Shown: piece by piece, positions 59,643-64,000 of the stretch
Layout: each line of letters opens with the position of its first letter
Numbering within the stretch: the stretch's first letter is position 1
IMG/VR virus record: IMGVR_UViG_3300009512_000010
Coordinates: 62,001-126,000 of that record
From: a virus
Direction: 5' to 3' (one strand)
Length of the DNA: 64,000 nt
Translations under genes and position numbers: made by a program
Notes under the pieces: model-generated
What the model was told of the DNA's origin: nothing
Databases searched by the model: none
The model's input: only the letters and a program-made list of their open reading frames with translations

Positions 59643-60759
59643 GGTAATCCTCGTTATCGAATAGAGCAATAACATCTTTGTTTAATATACATTCAGATCT
59701 TCCCTCAAACATCGTATCCATAACTTTGGGTATCAATCTGTTGGAGCACACGTTGAGGTACTTACACGTTCCGCATTCTTTATTAGAACTATTTATTATC
59801 TGATCTGTAACGACTTGGTGTTTGTAATTTAAGATACCTTCTACTGTATGTGTAGTGATCTCGAAGTCATCTTTATAGATCTGAGCATTCTCATAGATGA
59901 ATGGTGACGCATATAGTTTGCCGTTGTGGATGTTCACCACCGCATAGTGAAATGCTTTGTGAGATAGATCCCCCTGTAAGAAGTGAAACTTGTTCTTAAA
60001 ACGATTGACATCACTAGACAAGTTTGTCAACATATCATTCCAAGCGAATAGTTTGTCTCCATGCTTGGTAGAATGGTTAAAGGATCTGACAACAGAGGGT
60101 AAGATTTCAATGACCGTGTCGTAGGTTTCACGTATGTAGTCGATAGCTTCGTATAGCCTGTCTTCGATACCCTCTACAATGTTAGTTGCCATAGAGATCT
60201 CAAAGTCCAACGAACTCTCTTTGAAGTTCATCACTCTGTTTCTCAATGCTTTCCTGTATCTTTTATCATCCAATACACGCACAAGATCTAAAGCAATCTG
60301 CACATCCCAAGACTCAACAACCTTACCAAGAGGAGACTTTTCGATAGCCTTGATCTTACCTAGAATATCATCTTCCGATAGAGACCCCATGATAGAACAG
60401 TTATGTTGAATGTTTCTATTACCTTCTGGTATCATAGAGATGGCATCAGATAATCTGGCATTGTGTATGATTTCTTCTAGGTTTTCTGCACCATAGAAGT
60501 CTGTAGGTCCGATAACAATATCGTCTAACACGACATCAGTTCTACCATGTAATTCGTATGCCAGATTGTGAAACATCTTAATTGACTTGGGATTCCAATT
60601 ACCTCTACGTTTAACAAAACAACCAGGACACATGTAAGAGCACCCTTCAAGTAATTCTAAAGTAACTTGGATCTTGTACTGCGTCATTGAGGATACTGAA
60701 GTAAACTCTTCTCCCACACCACCGTGCTTAACAATGTCTTTCCAACTATTATTTAACAT
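59626..60759 (-). CDS. Radical SAM protein 6 (GC-x3-C-x-GCF family)
   Basis: 377 residues. LELLEGCSYMCPGCFVKRRG with Cys40/44/47, then DDIVIGPTDFYGAENLEEII. The body has ISMATNIVEGIEDRLYEAID and an aromatic AFHYAVVNIHNGKLYASPFI. The C-terminal auxiliary motif is CGTCKYLNVC with SECILNKDV. It overlaps protein 7 by 11 bases. Closest in sequence to protein 7. Confidence 0.9.
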   Translation of the reverse strand: MLNNSWKDIVKHGGVGEEFTSVSSMTQYKIQVTLELLEGCSYMCPGCFVKRRGNWNPKSIKMFHNLAYELHGRTDVVLDDIVIGPTDFYGAENLEEIIHNARLSDAISMIPEGNRNIQHNCSIMGSLSEDDILGKIKAIEKSPLGKVVESWDVQIALDLVRVLDDKRYRKALRNRVMNFKESSLDFEISMATNIVEGIEDRLYEAIDYIRETYDTVIEILPSVVRSFNHSTKHGDKLFAWNDMLTNLSSDVNRFKNKFHFLQGDLSHKAFHYAVVNIHNGKLYASPFIYENAQIYKDDFEITTHTVEGILNYKHQVVTDQIINSSNKECGTCKYLNVCSNRLIPKVMDTMFEGRSECILNKDVIALFDNEDYHGNSY

Positions 60760-61912
60760 AGGAGATGTCCTTAATTCGTTCTAGTTCTGGATCGTCATCT
60801 GTTGTAACAAGAAACCTCTTACGATAACCCTTCTTATCGTTTTCAACAGAATAGTCATCCCACTGATACATCTTCTGAGCAGGTGCATTATAGTTATGTA
60901 TATGTTCCATCATATTCTGCTTAGGAGCAATACAACGATCAACTCCAAGGTAATCTCTGAGTAGAATAATCTTTCTATTGTAACAAGACATCATCAAGGG
61001 ACAAGTTTCGCACTCTGTGCCCTTGACCCTTTCCAACTGAGATTGTACAATAGGAAGCACATCGTCAAAGTTATCCACTTTAAACATCTCATGGTACAAT
61101 GCCATGTTTTCGTACATAAACGGCGAAATGAACCATTCGCCCTTTTTATAGTTTAGTACGGTATAGTTCATGCCACCGTGTGAGTGGTCTACCATTATGT
61201 TATTTAATTCTGTTTCTTTATAAGCACTTAGCTCGTTAAAGAAGTCATTAAACTTGTCTAATGTATCTAATATTAGTTTAGGCTTGTGAGAACGTGAAAC
61301 AGACGGTACAAAGTCTAATATCGTTTTAAAGCGTTCTATTGCACTTTTATGCAGTTTAACGTAGTCTAGGCCATAATCACGTATATTGACCACAAACGTA
61401 TATGTCACTTCATGTTCTAGGTTTTTATCAATGTACTCCAACATCTTGTGAATATGCTGTACATAATCCTCATCAAAGAACTTGTTAACATTCGTTGCGA
61501 TACCAATTTCAATCTCAGTATCTATGTTAATATTATTTGTTATGAAAGCAACCCATCGTGGAAGATCCCCATCAATCAGTGTGCTGACAAATGCAAGAAT
61601 GGGTGAGTTCTCATTAATGATATCGACTAGAGATGGCATGACCTCATAGAAGTTTTCGGACGCAAGAAAGTCTGTAGGTCCGATAAGGATCTCGTCAACC
61701 AAGATGCCTCTATCAGTTATGTCTCGTATGAAGTCTTTGGCTTTATGGATCTGATGTTCATCACTAGCATTACCTCTGCGATGCACAAAACATCCCGGAC
61801 ATTTGTGATGACAACCATCTAGGATATCAAGCTGAAGTTTAACCGCCGAGACTGGTTTAGTTTGCGTCTCTGTGGTTAGCTCGTAATATAAGTTGTTCTT
61901 AATTAACGGCAT
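60749..61912 (-). CDS. Radical SAM protein 7 (GC-x3-C-x-GCF family)
   Basis: 387 residues. LDILDGCHHKCPGCFVHRRG with Cys34/38/41, DEILIGPTDFLASENFYEVM, GIATNVNKFF, and GGMNYTVLNYKKGEWFISPF. The auxiliary motif is CETCPLMMSC with DRCIAPKQN. A C-terminal extension of about 50 residues (RKRFLVTTDDDPELERIKDI) is not present in proteins 5, 6 and 8. It overlaps protein 8 by 14 bases. Confidence 0.9.
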   Translation of the reverse strand: MPLIKNNLYYELTTETQTKPVSAVKLQLDILDGCHHKCPGCFVHRRGNASDEHQIHKAKDFIRDITDRGILVDEILIGPTDFLASENFYEVMPSLVDIINENSPILAFVSTLIDGDLPRWVAFITNNINIDTEIEIGIATNVNKFFDEDYVQHIHKMLEYIDKNLEHEVTYTFVVNIRDYGLDYVKLHKSAIERFKTILDFVPSVSRSHKPKLILDTLDKFNDFFNELSAYKETELNNIMVDHSHGGMNYTVLNYKKGEWFISPFMYENMALYHEMFKVDNFDDVLPIVQSQLERVKGTECETCPLMMSCYNRKIILLRDYLGVDRCIAPKQNMMEHIHNYNAPAQKMYQWDDYSVENDKKGYRKRFLVTTDDDPELERIKDISYVK

Positions 61913-62924
61913 GCATATATTCTTTCAAGGCAACACAAGTGTTCAACTTCCTTGACTTCATATACACGTGTATGTTTCTTTCTGCGCAACTCATTAGGTA
62001 TTCGCATGTGTTACAATCGTCTACTGTCTTTGCATACTCTAGGTTAGTGCCCAACCATTCCTGATCCATTGTAGTTTGAAACTCAGGTGTTCTCTGAATG
62101 ATTGCGTCATATAAAAATGGATTGATGTATAATTTGCCGTTGTAGAAACTATAGTTCTGACAGCCATATCCATTAAACCTAGCATCAAAGAATGTGTATA
62201 AGTTCCTCCACTCATCATTTATCTTCTGCTTACGCAGATCTGCCCTAAACATATCAAGAAACTTATTGACCTTACCACGTGCATTCTTGTCTGTCAAGAA
62301 AGAAGGTGCGATGACTATGGGTGCGTTAAAGTCTTCCTTGACTTTGGCACACAGATCATTATATCCTATTCTGTCAAACAAATCAGGAGTGTAGTTAACT
62401 CTGAACTGAACAGATCCAATGGTAAACATCTTTATGTTTTCAAGGAAGTTGGGGTCAAGGTCATCATCAAGATACGCCTCAACATCTAACACAATCTTAA
62501 AGTCGATATCTGGAATTCTATTGATGTTACGATAGATCTGCCAAATCATATCAAGTTTAGGCTTGACAACCTTTGGGTCTTGTAATAGTGTAGATGTAAA
62601 TCCGACACCACTTATAGCATACAGGTCTGTCATCGATGGGTGTGTCATCACCTCATCAAAGTTCTGAGCATCAAAGATGTCAGTTGGACCTATAGTAATT
62701 TCATCTGGATAGAACTGTCCCTTACACAACTCATCGTATAGAGTAGCCATGTGATCAGGTGATGTCAAGTTCTTTCTTGGGATAAAGCATCCGGGACACA
62801 TCTGATCACAACCATGGAGAATATCCAAGTTGATCTCTGTGCGTAGGAAATCGGTATTAACAGGGCTTATGCCATGAACGTAACGATAGTACCCTGCTTC
62901 TGTTGCATTAAGCTTTGTTATCAT
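61899..62924 (-). CDS. Radical SAM protein 8 (GC-x3-C-x-GCF family)
   Basis: 341 residues. LDILHGCDQMCPGCFIPRKN with Cys39/43/46, DEITIGPTDIFDAQNFDEVM, KIVLDVEAYLDDDL and GCQNYSFYNGKLYINPFLYD. The auxiliary motif is CNTCEYLMSC with NTCVALKEY. It overlaps the previous gene by 17 bases. The four proteins of this group form a tandem paralogous family. Confidence 0.9.
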   Translation of the reverse strand: MITKLNATEAGYYRYVHGISPVNTDFLRTEINLDILHGCDQMCPGCFIPRKNLTSPDHMATLYDELCKGQFYPDEITIGPTDIFDAQNFDEVMTHPSMTDLYAISGVGFTSTLLQDPKVVKPKLDMIWQIYRNINRIPDIDFKIVLDVEAYLDDDLDPNFLENIKMFTIGSVQFRVNYTPDLFDRIGYNDLCAKVKEDFNAPIVIAPSFLTDKNARGKVNKFLDMFRADLRKQKINDEWRNLYTFFDARFNGYGCQNYSFYNGKLYINPFLYDAIIQRTPEFQTTMDQEWLGTNLEYAKTVDDCNTCEYLMSCAERNIHVYMKSRKLNTCVALKEYMHAVN

Positions 62925-63666
62925 CTAGAATCAACATGAAATCGTCGGGAAAGAATGATACGATCTGATCCGTAATCTTAGTCTCACACATAATATGATA
63001 GAGATCTTTGCCGAAATATTTGGGGGAGTCGTTAAACACTTGTTTATTATATTCAATCGACAATCCGTTTTTACTCAAGATTAGTAGAAGCGCATCATAG
63101 CCTGTAGTGAGAAGTCTGGCAATATTAGGTCCACACGTAGCTGGTTTATCAACTACCTTGATGTCTTCAACCAGTTCTTTTAGATTTTTTTCGGTTAGCT
63201 TCATATCATCGTCAAGCCCATCGTATAGTTTAGTTAGGGCAAATGGTACTGAAGATGCAACTGTGGCGATTAAATCGTCAACCAATTGTTCATTATCTTC
63301 AATAAACTTATCGATAAGTTTTGGTGGGAACAGATATAATAGTTGGCTCTCTTGTTCACCAATGTCATGTCTATATTTGAACTTAATAATAAGAACAATG
63401 ATCCTAGCCAATAGAGGACAGTCAACCATAAAGTCTGATTTGATATACGCTTTAATCAAGTCTTCGTCAATAGAAGAGAACGTTGTCTTAAAGTTAGTGT
63501 TAGCCAAATAGATGATAATGTGCTGTGCAGACAACTTCTCTTTACTCTTAGCATAATCAACCCAAAGAACGTATTCTTCAAGTTCACTCTTGTCTTTATA
63601 GATCTGTACTAAGTGTTGAGGAGATAGTGGTAACTCATAACACGTACTCTCGTCTGGAGTTGTCAT
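62908..63666 (-). CDS. Unknown helical protein upstream of the minus-strand radical SAM genes
   Basis: 252 residues, mainly helical, with no motif I recognise: LSAQHIIIYLANTNFKTTFS, LLARIIVLIIKFKYRHDIGE and NIARLLTTGYDALLLILSKN. The start at 63666 has TAAGGA upstream and 13 bases after the previous stop; upstream in-frame codons run into that gene. It is co-transcribed with the radical SAM genes. Role unknown. Confidence 0.6.
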   Translation of the reverse strand: MTTPDESTCYELPLSPQHLVQIYKDKSELEEYVLWVDYAKSKEKLSAQHIIIYLANTNFKTTFSSIDEDLIKAYIKSDFMVDCPLLARIIVLIIKFKYRHDIGEQESQLLYLFPPKLIDKFIEDNEQLVDDLIATVASSVPFALTKLYDGLDDDMKLTEKNLKELVEDIKVVDKPATCGPNIARLLTTGYDALLLILSKNGLSIEYNKQVFNDSPKYFGKDLYHIMCETKITDQIVSFFPDDFMLILDDNKA

Positions 63667-63679
63667 AATATAGTATTCC

Positions 63680-64000
63680 TTACAATGGGTACTTGTGGAT
63701 AAGATATGGAATGCGGTTTTGTCTCTTAGAGAAGAACTGCACATCTGTATTTATCAGCTTCAAATCTGCGGTTAGATTGTCCATGTCAAAGTCATTCTGC
63801 AATACCTTGCGCACGATAGGAAACACATTCTTAAACTCTGTGTATAGATCCATATATTCCCAACCATCTGCGTCACTATCTGCCTTAGATTGGTGAGCCG
63901 CAAGGAATGCAGTATCGTCTTTAACCAAGTTCCACAACTCTTCTAGTTGATAGAAAGCGGCAGTATAGTTTCCAGCATTAGCCTTAGTAACATAACAGGA
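63680..64000 (-). CDS. Unknown protein, 5' end outside the window
   Basis: The last 106 residues of a gene that continues beyond the right edge. The visible part reads SCYVTKANAGNYTAAFYQLE, then ELWNLVKDDTAFLAAHQSKA with DSDADGWEYMDLYTEFKNVF, ending HKYPL. Soluble and charged; no family recognised. It lies upstream of the 63666 gene in the same orientation. An internal TTG at 63937 is not needed as a start because the frame is open to the edge. Confidence 0.55.
   Translation of the reverse strand, partial: SCYVTKANAGNYTAAFYQLEELWNLVKDDTAFLAAHQSKADSDADGWEYMDLYTEFKNVFPIVRKVLQNDFDMDNLTADLKLINTDVQFFSKRQNRIPYLIHKYPL

Overview
This window looks like part of the genome of a lytic, contractile-tailed phage of the T4 supergroup. 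It carries an almost complete T4-type replication and recombination set: gp43 polymerase, gp44/gp62 clamp loader, gp45 clamp, gp41 helicase, gp46/gp47, UvsX, UvsY, UvsW, RegA and the gp55 late sigma factor. It also carries the T4-type virion block: gp13 to gp23 including terminase, portal, sheath, tube, protease, scaffold and capsid. The host is probably a marine alphaproteobacterium. That is inferred from a permuted two-piece tmRNA of the alphaproteobacterial kind, DUF1127-type small proteins and an Hsp20/IscA-like/MazG/KDO gene set typical of marine T4-like phages. No ribosomal, tRNA or transposase genes are seen.

Nearly everything is on the minus strand, so operons read from high to low coordinates. 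64000-58620: a 5'-truncated unknown gene, one unknown gene and four tandem radical SAM genes. 58657-53559 (plus strand): a convergent operon with four more radical SAM genes, a cupin-like protein and two small proteins. 53448-50934: a 2OG-Fe(II) oxygenase and a 642-residue protein resembling collagen lysyl hydroxylase/glycosyltransferase. 50894-33827: virion genes, with TATAAATA late promoters ahead of most blocks. 33732-33535 (plus): one small gene closed off by back-to-back terminators. 33432-30190: IscA-like protein, a tail-tube-like protein, UvsY, UvsW and an LSm-like protein. 30189-29966: two divergent promoters flanking 41-bp tandem repeats. 29965-18703: replication and late-sigma genes in several sigma70-type operons, plus Hsp20, DUF1127, eukaryotic-type phosphomannomutase and MazG. 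18667-13887: primase-like protein, KdsA, KdsB, PHO4-type phosphate transporter, cupin and UDP-glucose dehydrogenase. 13862-7663: epimerase, cytidylyltransferase, UvsX, gp41, ThyX, lysin and dNMP kinase. 7627-6484: tmRNA and a porin-like protein. 6393-1: a curli-type operon (two small membrane proteins, CsgF, CsgG, two curlin-repeat proteins, a FecR-domain protein) ending in a CHASE2-adenylate cyclase that runs off the left edge.

The regulatory layout is consistent. Early and middle operons have TTGACA/TTTACA - 17 bp - TATAAT-like promoters for host sigma70. Virion genes, the IscA-like gene and the curli operon have TATAAATA boxes that the phage gp55 would be expected to read. Genes within operons overlap by a few bases, often as TAATG or ATGA.

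The most unusual parts are (1) eight radical SAM proteins in two convergent operons beside a GT25/PLOD/lysyl-hydroxylase-like fusion, a second 2OG oxygenase and a cupin, which together look like a 13-kb protein-modification island; (2) the late-expressed curli/FecR/adenylate cyclase operon; and (3) a phage-borne split tmRNA. Functions are read from sequence motifs without database searches.
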